Assembly (NCBI GenBank): GCA_015680685.1
Contig: MNCI01002989.1
Span: forward strand, 529,706 to 593,705
Length of the DNA: 64,000 nt
Direction: 5' to 3'
Source: Gnetum montanum
Lineage: Eukaryota; Streptophyta; Gnetopsida; Gnetales; Gnetaceae
Positions 1 through 12,173 of the stretch are shown piece by piece. The position numbers and the translations under genes were made by a program. Each line of letters opens with the position of its first letter. The first letter of the stretch is position 1. The notes beneath the pieces were generated by a model. That model was given only the letters and a program-made list of their open reading frames with translations, had not been told where the DNA came from and made no database searches.

Positions 1-609
1 CCATGCTCACATCCCTCTATGCCCACCACTAGTAGTAGGATTGGCCTAGCTATAACATGGCTGCTACATTGTTGAGAGTCATTGCAATAGATTTCTACTA
101 GCAAGGCTGGGTTACCATTGGCATAACCAACATCACACTCCTTTGTAATGATAGCTAATGAATTGCATCCATGATATAACAAGAGAAACCCACATGGCCA
201 TAGCAATCATGGCCCTCTACTGCAACTGCACTTCTCACATAGCCAATGTGGCATGCTGTATTACACTATCTTCTTGCCACCATTGCAAACTATTTCATGC
301 TTCCTCCACTATAAGAATCATCATCCCAAGTATCCAATGCCATCATTTCTTTGGTTCTACCCATGCACCATTGTCCTCTATTCTACACTATTCATGTTTT
401 CTCCTACTACACTATCCTTGCTAATCATCATTCACTATTACTACACTAATTTAAGTTATTGCTACTTGTGCACCCTCCCTTCTAGCACCATTCTCTACCT
501 TTTAAACCATTTTCCCATTTCCATGCATGCTATCTCTACTACCACCTACATCTTCATCACTGTCGTTTCACCTCCTCCATCACCAAAAATCCCATTTCAA
601 ATATTTAGA

Positions 610-955
610 TTTGACAATGATCATGAATATCATCAATGTCATAAAATATTGCATTCCATGAAGCTCTATAGACATCACCAATGTTATAAAATCTTATCTT
701 CCATAGAGCTTCAATGGATAGATACCATTAACACTATAAAATCTTTCCTAGCATGAAGCTCCAATGGAGAATGCTACCATCATAATTCCTACCTCCCATG
801 AAGCTTCGTAGAAATTACCTATACCATTAAATATTTCCTCCTTTAGAGCTCCATGGATATCATTAGTATTTTAAAATACTACCTCACATGAAGCTCTAAT
901 GAACACTACTAGTGCCTTAAAATATTTCCTCTCACGAAGCTCTGACAAACACCAT
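610..955. repeat. ~50 bp minisatellite inside macrosatellite monomer 1
   Basis: About seven degenerate copies of a unit containing 'ataaaatcctacc' and 'catgaagctcca' followed by 'gacatcaccaatg'. The same minisatellite lies at the equivalent place in every other monomer of the window. Confidence 0.75.
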
Positions 956-1349
956 AGGTGCCACCACCCTATGCCTCCATGGTAGGCAATTTTGGTAATA
1001 GGAAAATTTTTCATCAATTGACAAAAAATTAAATTTTATATTAATCTATAGAAATTTAAAACATGTAAGAAATAGATGGCAACATTTAAATTTGAAAACA
1101 TAGAGAAAAGTTTTAAGAGAAAAATTTAACACATTGTCAACAACTAGGATAAAAATTCCATAATTAAACATGCTCATCTTAAGATAGTACTTGGATTGAT
1201 GACCTCTCAAAAAGTCTGATTTTCTTTGCCAAAAATTTCAAACTTTAGAAGTCATAAGTTTTGATTTTTGTTTCTTTTCTTTTAAACAATGATTTCTGTT
1301 TTGTAGATTGTAACCTCCTATAAGAAAACTTAATGTTAAAAGGTTGTGC

Positions 1350-1425
1350 TTGAAATCAAACCCAAGAACTTCTAATTATTAATCTCAACATCTTATGCTT
1401 CTTATAGCTACATACCAAATCCAAG
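1350..1425 (-). other. tRNA-like relic in monomer 1
   Basis: Read on the minus strand, the stretch resembles a decayed tRNA. It has a D-arm-like 'tagctataagaagca', an anticodon-arm-like section, then a T-arm/B-box-like 'cttgggtttgatttc'. No acceptor stem or intact box A is evident, so this is not a working tRNA gene. A tRNA-derived SINE head or chance similarity is possible. Confidence 0.35.
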
Positions 1426-2034
1426 GTGTTTCTTGTCAAAAATTAATATTTAATCATTAGGGTTAGGTCCAAGTAGCTACTAGAGCAAGTTACACACCAC
1501 TGTCCATGTAGCCCCATGTAATCCCATGATATTTTCATGTCATATGCTAGTGCTTGGATGCCTTCTACTAATCCTTAGCATCATTGTGCCATTCTAGTTA
1601 CCATTACATCACCTATCACATGGCTCCAGCCACATCGATAAGCCTTGCTATTATCACACTATTGCAACAATTACTTTCTTATGGTTCATGCAGCACTCTT
1701 ATGGTGCTCCCCCCATCACCATCCTTATATCCTTCTACACCTATCACTACTAGAAGGAGAAGCCTAGCTATAGCATGGCCACCACTCACACTAGGCCGTT
1801 CTAGTAGGGTTAGCTTCTTATCAACATCATTGGCCTTAAGATCCTTCACTATCCTTTCCAGCATTAAGCCACCATTTTTCTTCAAGCAATAAATAAAGAA
1901 ATTGTGATGGCCATTGTAGTCATGGCTTTCTATTATAGTCATATGTCCAGAAAAACTACTATAGCTTGCTATCTTACACTAGCTTCCTCATAGAGTTGCA
2001 CATTCTTTTACCCTTTCTGCAATGCTTACACTAT

Positions 2035-2923
2035 TGATGAGTGGCAAGGTACCCCTACACTCAACCATATGAATACGAGCGTTTCACACATGATTCGGTC
2101 AAACTCCACAGACGGACTAGTTGTGGTATCTAAATAGTTATTCTTAGGTCGCAGTTCACTATCTTTCCACGTAGACTAGAATTAGCTTGTCACATATGGT
2201 TTAGTCCAAAGTGAGGTGTATGATGTGTTTCTATACTAATGCTACTCTTGGAGATAATGGAAAATAATATTAACTAAGCTAAGAGAGAGAGAGAGAGAGA
2301 GAGAGGGTGAGAGAGAATCTAAGCTAACCAGAGTGTGATGAGCTTCCATTCCTTAATCATGCGTACACATCTTGGACTTTGTGCCTGACTACCACTGGGA
2401 TTACCAAGCGCATGGCCTAGGTATGCTACTGGTTTACCAAGTAGTCACACTTAAATGCTCGTGATTCAGTCGTACTCATTCCACATTACTAGGAGATAAG
2501 GGTGAGAGATATTAACTAAGAAAGTAGTAAATAACAAATAAATAAATAAATAAATAAACTAAGTGAATGCTATAATGATGAAGTAATATCGATCTTTACT
2601 GCTGGTCATGTGCATGTCCAAGTACGTCACATTCGAATAAGGATGCCGTACAATTACAATCACCACACTGCGGGCATACACTAGGATATAATTCTAACTC
2701 TAAGAAGGAAAAACTGCAAGAGTTTGGGTAAGGAACTAAGAACTAACTACCTAAAACAGGGAAAGCTACCTCTTATTTATAGACATTACTGTAAGCTGCG
2801 ATATCGTAGCTACGATATCGCATACGCGATATCGCGGCTAGGCTAGGATATCGCGGCTACTACGATATCACAGCTATGATATCATGGTAGCGATATCATA
2901 GTCAGCAAATTCATGACTCATCA
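2035..2923 (-). repeat. 3' LTR of element C
   Basis: 889 bp; it pairs with 7908-8771 and carries TG...CA ends. It lies next to the polypurine tract (minus strand GTGGGGGTA, 2924-2932), which makes it the 3' LTR. It contains an (AG)n run at 2282-2305 and an AAATA-type run near 2537-2560 that are shorter or absent in the other LTR. On the minus strand a TATA box (TATAAATA) lies at 2774-2781, with GATATC palindromes upstream of it at about 2799-2905. Confidence 0.9.
2774..2905 (-). promoter_or_regulatory. LTR promoter of C: GATATC palindrome cluster plus TATA box
   Basis: Reading the minus strand, a cluster of about seven GATATC-centred palindromes (several still GCGATATCGC) precedes TATAAATA at 2774-2781. 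Several units have changed CG to TG or CA, as methylated CpG does on ageing. The same layout occurs in the LTRs of A and B. Confidence 0.7.
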
Positions 2924-3112
2924 TACCCCCACAACTGAATGAAAACCCATCCTCGAGTTACATAGAGAAAAAGCTCCATTGATTACAGTGGATAGGTATG
3001 GGCTTATTGACTGGTGAGAATGGGTTCATGCCACAGTTTGAAATCGAAGAAAAATTGAGACACAACACAAAGAATGCAAAAGAAAATCCTACTACTAAAA
3101 AATTGATGGAAC

Positions 3113-3880
3113 TCATATAGTTCCTAGTGACGGTGGCTCCTCCATAGGTGTCTTTCCCTTTTCTTGCACTCCAGGTCTTGGGATTTGATGGCATTGAAGT
3201 ATGGCCTGGAGTTTCTCCTCTTGTAACACCTTGAGTGCCTTGGTGTACGTGTAAGTTTGCACTTGTGCCATAGAGGCATCCCAGTCAACCTTCTCTTTTT
3301 CTTTCGCCACCCTTTTATTCTCTATCAATAGTTTATTAAGTTGCTCAGTTCTAAAAGTGTCCACCTGGTTTTGAGCAACCGTTGGCCCTGTATTCGAAAG
3401 GTTTAATACTTCCAAAATGGCTTGAACAAAGAAATCAATAGTCACACCACAAATCTTAACCATGGTGCCTTCTTTTTTATTGTGCCAAAATTGGTACATT
3501 TCCCCTAAGTACCAGGCACCACTTTCAGAGAGGGTAGGCCATAATGGGGACCCTGTGAGGTGATCCCTAATAGCTTCTGGAGAAAATTCTACAAACGATT
3601 CAAAGTTTAACTCCTCAATCACTGCCATGAATGTGGACTTCTCATGAATGTCCTGAACACAATCTTGGGGCAACGTGAGATGTTGTCCCTATTCAGCTGC
3701 AACAACCGCTCCTCCTTCTGCCTGCCTTGATTGTACAGTAGCAGGGTCCTTTTGGTGGATGCTAAATGATTGTTCCCCCTACTCTGCATGTTGTTCAGCA
3801 AAAACTTATCCTTCATCTCTCCTAGATCATTTAATCGCACCTTGAGCAGGACCTTCTTGTTGTCCACATTTCGGGACCAT
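3113..3880 (-). pseudogene. ORF2 of element C, internally deleted
   Basis: Shortened copy of the family's second gene. The start-codon equivalent is at 3880-3878 on the minus strand, and the first ~70 codons carry several stops. From 3673 to 3113 there is a clean 186-codon frame. That frame joins the N-terminal globular part (motifs 'SPEAIRDHL', 'GAWYLGEMYQFWHN', 'AILEVLNL') directly to a coiled-coil piece ('DTFRTEQLNKLL') and then to the C-terminal tail ending near 'PMEEPPSLGTI'. Compared with A, two large internal blocks are missing without breaking the frame. The splice-acceptor AG that precedes the ATG in A and B reads AA here. The protein's role is unknown. Confidence 0.75.
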
Positions 3881-5783
3881 TTGCAATCACACGGGGCCAA
3901 TCGTTAGTAAGGTTATTACCCAAGTTAGGTTATACCTTATTGCTTTCCTTAATAAATTTGCTTTATCTCTATGTGACGTTAATTATTAGAACAAAAATGT
4001 TCCCGAAAGATTTATAGTGTTTGATCCTCCTTGCTTAGGTGGCTTCCAAATCTACTTTCCTGGTATAACCATGGGAATGAAATTGTTTTTGACACATTTA
4101 TCCTTAATTTTATAACTAATTACCCTTAATAATGTCCTTTGGTCGATGAAGAATTTCAAAAAATTTATGCGCTATTTGGTGTGTGCCCCTCCCCCACGAC
4201 TAAGGTGAACACTTCAGGTTTAAGTAGGTTCAAACGGAATAAAAATCAAAGTACCAGTGAGCGAGTTATGGATATGAAAGCAAGGGATGCACAATCGTGA
4301 GTCGTATAGAGAAATTTGAAAAACTTCTCTTATGTGAACAGTTTCAAATGATGTTGATTAGCATAGGGGGTCACATATATAAATTTTCATTGAAGTTAGG
4401 GCACTTAGAGAATGTACCAAATTTTTAAGATTTTTTTGAAATTGACGTTGTAAACTTAAGACATTAGACGATTGTTAAGGGGTTCTAGGGTAATTCAATT
4501 AGTTCAAAAGGCACAAATAATTATGATGGTGTGGAATTTATTAATAAGGACCTCGGATGGGAGAAAAAGGCTATGTGATGGTTCATAGGAACGTTGAATT
4601 GAAGGGATAGTAATAAGGGAAAGAAAATCATTGACAATATGCTAAGGGTAATAAATGGTGTGTGGAAGATGGGTCATGAGTGTAAATTATAAAAAAATTA
4701 CACAAGTGGGTCCTCCCCAAAGCAGGTTCCAACCTATAATGCCCTTGTCTAACCACACTTAAAAGTGTCCATGGGCACTAAAAGGGTTAAATGTAATCCG
4801 CACTGATTTCACAAAACACACACATGTAAATATCATCAGAATTTAGTAAGAATTCTACGCTATACGAGACACGAGCTACACTTACATGAACAGCAAGGTG
4901 AGACAGACCACAGAAGAGATTGTAGAGATTGGGACATGAGGTAACTGACCTAGGCCATAGTGAATCTTGCATGTAAAGCATGATTAAGGTGCCATTAACC
5001 TGTCATTCCAAGATCAGGACCAAGTCCATTCCTCTGATCAGTGACATTGCATTGGTTCATCCCATGATGAGCGACTATGAGGGTACCAGAGCAACAAGGT
5101 GTACGATCACTTGGAATTTGGTTCAAGGGAGGAGTGATTTTTGCTTTGTGGAACTTCCTTTTTCTGCTTTTCTTTTCTTTTGCTTTTCCTCTTTCTCTTT
5201 TTTTTTGATTGCTGAATCCAAAGAATCCACCAACCTTCAGGCATGGGTGCATGTCTTTCTAGTGGGACCCCCTAGAACAACATTGGATTTTTGAGTGCCC
5301 TTTTGATTACTCTTACTCCCATTTTTCGTTAGATCTACAAGGATCTTAGTACAACCATGTTGCATGATAACTTCCATAGACGTCACCAAAGAGAATCCGC
5401 AAGTCCCCTTGATGTCACACCCTAATCATTCCCTCTTGATATATCCTTCTTCATTCTGGGTATAATGAACAAAAAATTAATTTTAAGTTTCAAGAATGTC
5501 AAGAATATCACTGTACTCTCAAACAGAACCTCTTATTTGTAGAGTGGATGAGTGGGTGTAATGGGCTCACTGTCCAAATAATTGCCCACTCAAGACTCGA
5601 TAACATAGAACACATCTCAACCAATGAGCCACATGAGTGTTTTATTCATAGATGAGATTACTTATAAAAATGTAAAGAGACAAAAAGACAAAATAAGAAA
5701 TTGAAAAATGAAAAATTGGAAAACAAAATGTTATAAAATTAAAGAAAATGAAAAGTATTTATTAATCCTAGATGCTATTAAAA
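3881..5783 (-). other. Leader and conserved non-coding middle of element C
   Basis: No coding region is supported. On the minus strand this stretch aligns by eye with 28693-30618 of A and 56836-58640 of B. It includes a polypurine tract (GTGGGGGAGGGG, 4186-4197) and a branch-point-like TACTAAC (3903-3909) ahead of ORF2. A TATA-like 'tttatatatgtg' lies near 4376. The palindromes of A's internal promoter are not recognisable here. Confidence 0.6.
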
Positions 5784-7763
5784 TGGGGGATATCCCCCAT
5801 AACTAAACGATTGAGGATGGCAAGGATTAATAAATGAAAGATTAGGATCCTTGCATGTTGGAAATATTGGGACTCGGTCATACTTACCCCATTGGGCTCC
5901 ACACATTTGGTTATAGTAAGCATAGTGGGGCAATTTATGAGATGTGGTTCCTAGATAAAGAGTTGACCCACTATGATATTTGGGACCGTAAGATGGTATG
6001 CAAGGATCAAGATGTCACCCTCCGTGGCTGTATTCATTAGGCCATATGGTTGTTGGAGTGTGAGTTGGTGGCCTTGATGAAGTAACACGAGACGTTGGGT
6101 TCGAAGAGAAGGATGCACCATAGTGTTGGGCTTGTGCTGAGTTGGAGAATGCAGTGGCCTTGAAATTGTGTTGTCCCTTCCTACGGTCATGTTTAAATAA
6201 GGGATGCTTTTGATGTTGAGGAGGTCTCTCATTGCTGTTGGCAATAGTAGCTCAAGTAGCATTCGTGGGTTGTTGCTGTGGTGTAGACACTTCAGGAACA
6301 GTTGGTGGCAATGTAGAAGGAGGGAAAGGATGAGAATGTTGAAATTTTGGAGAAATGTATGGCACACAAGGCCGTGGTTGTGTTGAGGACATGGCCTAAT
6401 AGTATTGAGGAGAATGGTGATACAGCGAGATAGACTGTGTTGGCCCAATTGGGGAAATAGGATGTTGAACTAGGTAAGTGTTTAGATTTGGATGATACGA
6501 AGGGTGTCTCTAGTGTAGGGGTGACTTCCCCCATGACTGGGATTGTTGCCACTATGATTGAACATAGTATCTTTGTACAAACTCTGGGTGTAACATGTTT
6601 CCCCAATGCTCATATAAATGTAACAAGATTGGGCATTAACTCTTGGGGTGATTGTACAGGAAAATGTTGCATTCATATGTATGATCAACAGTTGAGCTCT
6701 TATTTTCTTCATTCCTTCTTTCCGAATGTCTAATAATATTTTGTCCTACTTCTCAGGTTGTCAAAACTCTATCCCCAATAATATTGATATATTCTCCACA
6801 CTTTTTATGCGTCCATTCCAACATCTTATTAATCTTTGCCTCCACTTCCTCCAATGATTTTTGTACCAGCAAAGATGGTTCTTTCTCCTTGTGATAGGTT
6901 GATTTCTCCTTTTTATGATCATGGACCTTTGTTAAGTTGAGATTTTGATCTTGTTGATGTTTTTCAAAACTCTCCCATCTAGCCATTTCTCCTTCCTCTT
7001 TTGCTACCTGCTTAATAATCTATTGTAATTGATGGGTTCGTAGTTAGTATAGTTGTCCTTGGGCATACCTCCCTAGGGTCTCTCTTGTTTCATCATGAAG
7101 CCCATCAATGATATGGTACATTAGCCTTTCCTCGGAGAACTCATGGCCTGGACAATTGTTTAGCAGTGCATAATATCTTTCTAAGACAATGTCCAAGGGT
7201 TCATGTTGTGCTTGTTTCCACTCTTGGATTTGTTTCCTCAAGGCTGAGACTCTTGCGTAGGTTTGATATATTTTGCTAAAGAGTTCTACCATTGTTGGCC
7301 AACGTCGTATTGAATTTCGTTTTAATAATCTATACCATACTTTTTCTTGGCCAACGAGTGTCATAGGAAAGATCTTGAGTTTTTGCCAACCTTTATCAAT
7401 GTTGTTCCATGTACAGGCATCATATAGGGCTTGTAAATGTTGTTGTAGATATAAGTCATAACCTCCTGAAAAATTGAAAAAGTTGTTTAAATCGAGCCTG
7501 GGTATGTGGCTCTCTTTACGATGCCTATGGGAGATTCAAACAACCTCTTGTATTTGCATTAGGCTTGTAGTGGTTAGTAGGGGTTCATCATCATCGAGTA
7601 AGTTATGCTTTCATGTGTTGGGACGATGCTACCTTTGTTTATGTTTATAAGAAACCCCCACCTCAAATTGCGTACTCCAATCTTTATTGTCATATAATTC
7701 ATCGGTTCTCCAATGAATTTCCTCACTAGGTATGGCATTATCATAGTCTTTTAGGAGAGGCAT
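5784..7763 (-). pseudogene. gag: gag of element C, broken
   Basis: Structural capsid/nucleocapsid gene, decayed. The start codon ATG is kept at 7763-7761. Recognisable pieces are the gag core (7364-7044, with 'RRWPTMVELF', 'LRKQIQEWKQ', 'LLNNCPGHEF') and the downstream 'INKMLEWTHKKCGEY' region (6986-6753). Stops and shifts separate them. The 3' end keeps the 16 bp palindrome TGGGGGATATCCCCCA (5784-5799) seen at the end of A's intact gag. The order and spacing match A, so the product would have been of similar size. Confidence 0.85.
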
Positions 7764-7884
7764 GGTTGTGCAATTGTGTGTAAATTTATATGTGACTTTT
7801 TGTAATTATTTCTTTCTAAAAGATATATCGTTAATTCCTATATAGCGACCTTGTATGATATAACTACTCTAGATAACTAGCACC

Positions 7885-7904
7885 ATCCCCAGCAACAGCA
7901 CCAA
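7885..7904 (-). other. Primer binding site of element C (tRNA-Asp type)
   Basis: Minus strand TTGGTGCTGTTGCTGGGGAT, three to four bases inside the 5' LTR. It matches, with a few mismatches, the complement of the 3' end of plant tRNA-Asp, the primer known for Athila elements. Confidence 0.75.
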
Positions 7905-7907
7905 TGA

Positions 7908-8771
7908 TGATGAGTGGCGAGGTACCCCTACACTCAACCATACGAATATTAGCATTTCACGCATGATCCAGTCAAACTCTACAGATGGACTAGTTGTGGT
8001 ATCTAGATAGTTATTCTTAGGTCGCAGTTCGTTGTCTTCCCACCTGGACTAGTATTAGCTTGTCACGTATGGTTTAGTCCAAAGTGAGGTGTATGATGTG
8101 TTTCAATAATACTAATGCTACTCCTGGAGATAATGAAAAATAATATTAACTAAGCTAAGAGAGAGAGGGTGAGAGAGAATCTAAGCTAACCTAAGTGCGA
8201 TGAGCATCTATTCCTTAATCATTCGTACACATCTTGGACTTTGTGCTTGACTACCACTGGGATTACCAAGTGCATAGCCTAGGTACGCTACTAGGTTACC
8301 AAGTAGTCACACTTAAATGCTCATGATTAATTCATACTCATTTTGCGTTACTAGGAGATAAGGGTGAGAGATGTTAACTAAGAAAGTAGTAAATAAAAAT
8401 TAAATAAATAATTAATTAAACTAAGTGAATGATGCAATGATGAAGTAATCTTGATCTTTATTTCTAGTCATGTGCGTGTCCAAGTATGTCACACTCGAAT
8501 AAGGATGCCATACAATTACAATCACCACACTGCGGGTATATGTTGGGAAATAATTCTAACTCTAAGAGGGAAAAACTACAAGATTTTGGGTAAGGAACTA
8601 AGAACTAACTGCCTAAAATAGGAAAAGCCACCTCTTATTTATAGACATTGCGGTAGGCCACGATATCGTGGCTAGGTTGTGATATCATGGATGCAATATT
8701 ATGGCTGCTGCGATATCATGGCTATGATATCATGATAGTGATATCACAACTAGAAAATTCATGACTCATCA
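7908..8771 (-). repeat. 5' LTR of element C
   Basis: 864 bp; pairs with 2035-2923. TATA box on the minus strand at 8636-8643, with about six decayed GATATC palindromes upstream of it (about 8660-8752). It begins next to the primer binding site. Confidence 0.9.
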
Positions 8772-9069
8772 ACTATCATTCCAAAAATCCCATATCATTT
8801 TTCCTCTATTGCTACCTATGCATCACTATCCTTTCATCCATACTTTTCATGTCCCAACATCCTATGCCATCATTACTAGGTGCAACATCCTATTGCTGAG
8901 CTGATTTTGGCCATAGCTACCTATACGCCATACCCTATAGAAATATCCTTCATGTTTTATGTCATTTTTTTCATTTTCATGCATGTTCTTTTTACAACCA
9001 CCTATGCCTTCATTTTCATGATCTTTTCTCTTCTATCACCAAAAATTTAAATAGTCCATGATGATCATG

Positions 9070-9262
9070 GATACCATTATCACTATAAAATCCTACATTC
9101 CATAAAGTTTCATGGAGACTATCGATGCCATGAAGTCCTACCTTTCATGAAGCTCTACAAACACTAACAATGTTATAGAATCCTATCTCCAATAGAGCTT
9201 TGATAAATACCATTGATGACATAAAATCCTCCATCCCATGGATCTCTAATGGAAATTGTCGA
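9070..9262. repeat. ~50 bp minisatellite in monomer 2
   Basis: Four to five degenerate units with 'ataaaatcctac', 'catgaagctctac' and 'accattgatgac', the same unit as at 610-955. Confidence 0.7.
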
Positions 9263-9635
9263 TGCATCCACCCTACTCCTCAGCAAGTTTGATAGTGGAA
9301 AAAGGTTCCATCATTTAATAGAAAAATTTTAATTTTTTCATTAATTGATGGAAATTTCAAACACATCAAAAACATGTAGGAAAATTTAAATTTGAAAATG
9401 AGGAGAAAATTTGATGCATTTTTAGCAACTAGGATAGGAATTTCTTAGTTAAGTATTCTCATCCTAGAGAATTACTGGGATGGATGATCTATTAGGAAGT
9501 CTCATTTTCAATGCACAACGTTTTAGACTTCAAAAATTACAACTTTTAATTCTAGACATTTTTTTTGGTAAATAAAGAGTTTTTTCTACATATTTTAATC
9601 TTTGATAAAAAAAATAATTAATGTTAAAAAGGTGA

Positions 9636-9710
9636 AACTACGAATTGAAGCCAAGACCTCCTAATTATTAACCTCAAAATCTTATGCTTCATATAGCTAA
9701 CCACCAATGC
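9636..9710 (-). other. tRNA-like relic in monomer 2
   Basis: On the minus strand, 'tagctatatgaagcataag' then 'ggaggtcttggcttcaattc' look like the D-arm and T-arm of a tRNA with a degenerate box B. It lies at the same place in the monomer as the relics near 1350, 42801, 51612, 53226 and 63546. Confidence 0.35.
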
Positions 9711-10914
9711 AAAGTTATTGCTTGTCAACAAATTAATATACTTTCACATTTAATTCGTTTCTTTAATAAAAAAATATTTAATGAAAAAACTAATTTTGGA
9801 TTTAGCATTACTCCTTAGGATCATGGACAACCAACTACTATGGTTGGGTATGTGTTGTTGTTCATGTAGCCCTTTGTTATTTTTGTGTCATTTTCCACAA
9901 TCTACATGACTTTCTCTTAGCCTTGGTACCATCATGCCACTCTAGTCATCATTTTGCTACTTCTCTTCAATCATGTCATTCCTACAACACCACTTAACTA
10001 TATTATTGCCATGCCATTGAAACAAATCCTTGCAAGTAGCCCATGTAAACCTTACATGGTCCTCGCTCCCTCCTTGCCCTCATGTTTGCAGGGCTGACCT
10101 ATCCATGGCAGGCTAGCATTGAAAGGGTTGGCTTTCAATGACCACAATGAGCATTGTTATTATTAATTGTTCTTTATAGTGGTAGGCAATTGATTACAAC
10201 TGAGTCAAAATAAGAGAAACCTTTATAACCATTGTAGTTGTGGTGTTTCATGGTAGCTACACTTTTTGTGTAGCTAGCATATCCTACCACTGTACCTTAC
10301 ACTACCTTGCCACTACCATTGTGTGCTATTTTACCATTACTTCACTATGAAGACTATCATCCCATGTAGCCTATTCCATCATTCTTTCACTACTACCTAT
10401 GTGCCACTTCCCTTTATTCTACACACTGCATGCACTCTATTCCTATGTCATGCTTGTCAGGTAGTTGCCTTGCTACTTTATTGATTTGAACCATACCTAC
10501 CTATCTACCTTTTTCCTCCAACATTCTCCTCCATGTTTTGTAGATTTTTCTTTCTATTTCACAAACCAATTTTGCTACTTCCATTGCTTCCATCATCATC
10601 ATCTTTATCTCCATTGAAACACCATAAAATTTCAGGACCTTGATGCTTTAGTATAGTCTTGAAATTTGGGCAAGGATTTCCACAAGTGCAGCTTGACAAT
10701 GGATCATCCAAACAATGTAGGCACTAAAGGCAGACTGTATAGTTTGGCAAGTTTTCTATCATCTTGGCTAACAGGCCTGCTAAACTCTCCAGCCTACCCA
10801 GCTTGGTAGTTGACCTGACTGACGGTCTACCTAGAGAATATGTTAGGAGTTTCTGAAAGTGTTCAAGATGAGCTAAAAAATTTGGCAAGTTTTCTAACTG
10901 AAGGAACCTACTAT

Positions 10915-11762
10915 GCTATGCTACACTACACAGTGTAGCAAGCCTCAAGAAGACTGAACAGGTACCAAAGATGCACATTGACGATGACTTAGCCCTCCAG
11001 AGAATCTACCCCACTTCATCCTTGATGCACAAGCAAAGTGACATAGCAAAAATCTGGAAAATTTCATCGGAGGTCCTCTTCACTTAAGTGCTATGCTACA
11101 CAGTGTAGCACAACGTAGTACAGATACACTCTTGCAATACTCACACTCAAATGGATCTAATGGAGTAGGCACATTTTCCCATGTTTCAGCTGATGAATAG
11201 GTTTGCTCCGTTGACACATCAGGACATGACTGACATCCTGTGACAAAACGTTTGCAAGATTAAATTAGAATCCAAGCCAAGCTGGGTGGTACATTGTGCT
11301 ACGCTATGCAGCATAGCACAACATAGCAAGGATAGAACACATGAAGGCCCTCTACCAAGTAGTTTCAGCAAGAAGATTGCACTTGGCCATATTTTGGCCT
11401 CCAAGACTACTTGTCCCACTTAGCCATCAAGCTCCTTCAAGCAAGGTTTCTTGATAAAGCATTGCAAAACCAGGTAAGGATGCATGTCATATTGGCTGCT
11501 ACGCTACACAGTGTAGCACAGTGTAGCAAGGATGCAAAACATTAAAGTATCCCAAAGATGATTTCATCAAGTCCCAAGACCTTTCAGCATGAAAGACAAG
11601 GTTGTAGTCGCTTGCCTAGCTAGGCCTTAGACAAATATTTTCAGCTTATAGGCAAGATTTTGTCTAAGACTGATGGCTACGCTACACTACACTACACAGT
11701 GTAGCACAACGTAGCGTGCGGGTATTTACGCTACATACGCTAGAGAGTGTAAACAATGTAAC
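10915..11762 (+). repeat. Spaced GCTACGCTAC palindromic sub-repeats in U3 of D
   Basis: Each cluster reads like 'gctacgctacacagtgtagc' and can fold back on itself. Several are followed by 'aaggat' and a similar ~150 bp stretch. The same motif recurs in the D spacer (16934-18400). Confidence 0.7.
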
Positions 11763-12165
11763 ACTCATGTAGCAGCCTTAAGACATCTTCAGTTAGCTAC
11801 AGAACTTGTTAGCAATGGTTATTCTCATCCTGACACCTCTCCAACAAGTGAAATCAGCAAGTTTTCCTTATTTTGCACCTCCTAACTATCTCCAAAGTTT
11901 TTCCTATGCTTGACCCTACTCGCAAGAGTAGGGAAGACATAGTCTTGGAGCACAGGCTCTACTTTGCATTTACTGATTGGCATTTTTCTTTGCAACAAAT
12001 ATAGCAGCTCACTAGACTTTAGCACATGCAACACGAACGGTATGGTCATGGTGTATTAGCTTCCACATACAACATTACACAGCAACATGGCATAGTCACG
12101 TATGCACTTTGTGGGACCCAGGACATGTGGCATCCAAACCACATTTCTCTTCCACATCTAACTCT

Positions 12166-12173
12166 ATAAATAC
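12166..12173 (+). promoter_or_regulatory. TATA box of the D 5' LTR
   Basis: TATAAATA in a C-rich setting downstream of the palindromic U3. The matching place in the 3' LTR reads 'ctctattaacaccc' (near 41565), so that copy has lost it. Confidence 0.65.

Larger units (their letters stand above)
1..2034. repeat. Macrosatellite array, segment 1 (one monomer plus part of a second)
   Basis: Non-coding, AT-rich DNA. The landmark reading roughly 'cattctagttaccattacatcacc' in pieces near 1590 recurs near 9933, 43150, 51920, 53566 and 63890. After subtracting the inserted LTR elements and one TSD copy each, the spacing is about 1.60, 1.65, 1.65 and 1.69 kb for the neighbouring pairs, so this is a tandem array. 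Each monomer holds a ~50 bp minisatellite, a run of AT-rich DNA, usually a tRNA-like relic, and a C-rich stretch with short chance ORFs. The segment is cut at 2034 by element C and resumes at 8772. Short open frames here (for example 158-424 and 253-756) have no recognisable domain and I treat them as chance. Confidence 0.75.
2035..8771 (-). mobile_element. Element C: non-autonomous gag-bearing LTR retrotransposon
   Basis: A complete element of about 6.7 kb on the minus strand. Both LTRs start and end with the short inverted repeat TGATGAG/CTCATCA, and the insertion is flanked by the 5 bp duplication ACTAT (2030-2034 and 8772-8776). Order on the minus strand: 5' LTR, PBS, broken gag, non-coding middle section, shortened ORF2, polypurine tract, 3' LTR. 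It belongs to the same family as elements A and B. No protease, RT or integrase can be found. It sits in the macrosatellite array. Confidence 0.92.
8772..10614. repeat. Macrosatellite array, segment 2
   Basis: Continuation of the monomer interrupted by element C, then the start of the next monomer up to the insertion point of element D. Nearly the same sequence, over its whole length from about 8795, is found again at about 50766-52616. It contains a ~50 bp minisatellite (9070-9262) and a tRNA-like relic (9636-9710). No gene is supported. Confidence 0.8.

Noticed and set aside
253-756. 167-codon frame in the macrosatellite
   Set aside because: No recognisable domain, overlaps the minisatellite and is not open in sister monomers.
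1350-1425. A functional tRNA gene
   Set aside because: No acceptor stem, a degenerate box B and decay differing between copies; kept only as a relic.
4980-5294. Open frames inside the non-coding middle of C (and 29129-29410 in A)
   Set aside because: Frames are not kept between copies and run on different strands. Low-complexity Phe/Lys runs come from T- or A-rich tracts.
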